Positions 27,861-28,386 of a stretch of 28,386 nt of DNA are shown piece by piece (position 1 is the stretch's first letter; each line of letters starts with the position of its first letter). A program made the position numbers and the translations under genes. The stretch covers positions 1 to 28,386 of the forward strand of contig NMRA01001100.1 of the NCBI GenBank assembly GCA_002633005.1, read 5' to 3'. The notes below the pieces were generated by a model. It saw only the letters and a list, made by a program, of their open reading frames with translations. It had not been told where the DNA came from and searched no databases. Source of the stretch: Phoronis australis. Its lineage: Eukaryota > Phoronida > Phoronidae.

Positions 27861-28386
27861 AACACTTTAAGTGAATGTTATTCTGTGCTCGAGTGAATTT
27901 CCAGTATATTCCAGTGGCGGACTCTAGAATAAACGCGAGAATTTATGTAAAATCTCCAAATTATGACTTCATACTAGTGCTTTAGTGATGATTAGAAGTA
28001 GTTCAATTTCGATTACAAAGATTCGACAAATGCGTTTGCTACCAAATCCATCAGTTTTGGCATTCCATACAGAGGCGTGTTAGTGACAAATGACCGACCA
28101 AAACGTCGTCCCAAAGTTAATAGCCCAGAGTTAGCTGTAAATAGACCGATACATTTTAGAAATTACGTTAATTCATTAGTAGCTCGATTATATAACCTAA
28201 TAATCAACTTTTTGCGGAACCACCAGGTGTGTCAGCGTTCACAGCCGTATTTTTACAGAAAAGAACGATGTTTGAAAACCATTAGATGGCGTTGTGGTAA
28301 TACCTTGGCAGTTCGTTAGAGGTTAATTAGTCTTCCATTGTTGTGTGTGTGTGTGTGTGTTTGTGTGTGTGTGTGAGTGTGCGCCA
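27861..28386 (+). repeat. Duplicated block, copy 2, second half (runs off the window)
   Basis: It aligns with 23709-24240 from AAACACTTTAAGTGAATGTT onward and continues to the window edge, where a (GT)n run has expanded relative to copy 1. The 80-codon frame at 28077-28319 shares KRRPKVNSPE and AVNRPI with copy 1, but copy 1 has stops soon after, so I do not call it a gene. Confidence 0.85.
28342..28380. repeat. (GT)n microsatellite
   Basis: A GTGTGTGT run with single interruptions at the end of the window. Copy 1 has only a short GTGTGTCTGTGAGCGCGTG here. Confidence 0.9.

Overview
The window looks like nuclear DNA from an invertebrate animal. It is AT-leaning, intron-rich and crowded with mobile elements. 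A GT-AG-spliced 1-Cys peroxiredoxin, a Tx1/L1-type LINE relic, a tRNA-headed SINE and several DNA-transposon ends are all present. A marine invertebrate deuterostome (hemichordate, echinoderm or amphioxus) is my best guess, helped by the frequent AGGCCT and TACATGTA motifs, but the sequence does not settle the species. The one gene I can call with high confidence is a peroxiredoxin-6 orthologue (1-Cys Prx), on the + strand, with six coding exons between 4435 and 13775. All junctions are canonical and the deduced protein has 219 residues. A poly(A) signal follows at 14004-14009.

Layout. 1-4434: no recognisable gene, only short repeats (a palindromic element at 931-1098 and a trinucleotide tract). 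4435-14020: the peroxiredoxin gene. Its 4.9-kb intron 1 holds a higher-order tandem repeat whose units carry CTCF-consensus-like sites (6128-7449), an orphan reading frame (7787-8140), a 19-bp E-box tandem array (8911-9100) and one DNA-transposon end (9142). Intron 5 holds a second, decayed copy of the CTCF-like repeat (12128-12818). 14078-14130: a Z-DNA-prone alternating purine/pyrimidine tract. 14641-16567: a DNA-transposon-like element with TIRs of about 160 bp, interrupted by a 905-base assembly gap. 17430-19620, minus strand: a badly decayed LINE ORF2 of Tx1/L1 type. 20193-20432, minus: a possible THAP-domain remnant. 22990-28386: a direct duplication (copy 1 from 23000, copy 2 from 24908). 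Copy 2 is split by a 2.2-kb terminal-inverted-repeat insertion (25625-27853) flanked by a 7-bp target duplication, and that insertion itself carries a SINE (26792-27003).

How it fits together. The peroxiredoxin keeps every peroxidase active-site residue but has changed the two motifs that give vertebrate PRDX6 its phospholipase A2 and lysophospholipid acyltransferase activities, so it is probably a pure peroxidase. The most unusual structure is the CTCF-like satellite in intron 1. Six same-strand motifs lie at roughly 150-bp steps, four of them matching the 14-base CTCF consensus exactly. The 3' third of the window gives a readable order of events: duplication, then DNA-transposon insertion, then SINE insertion.
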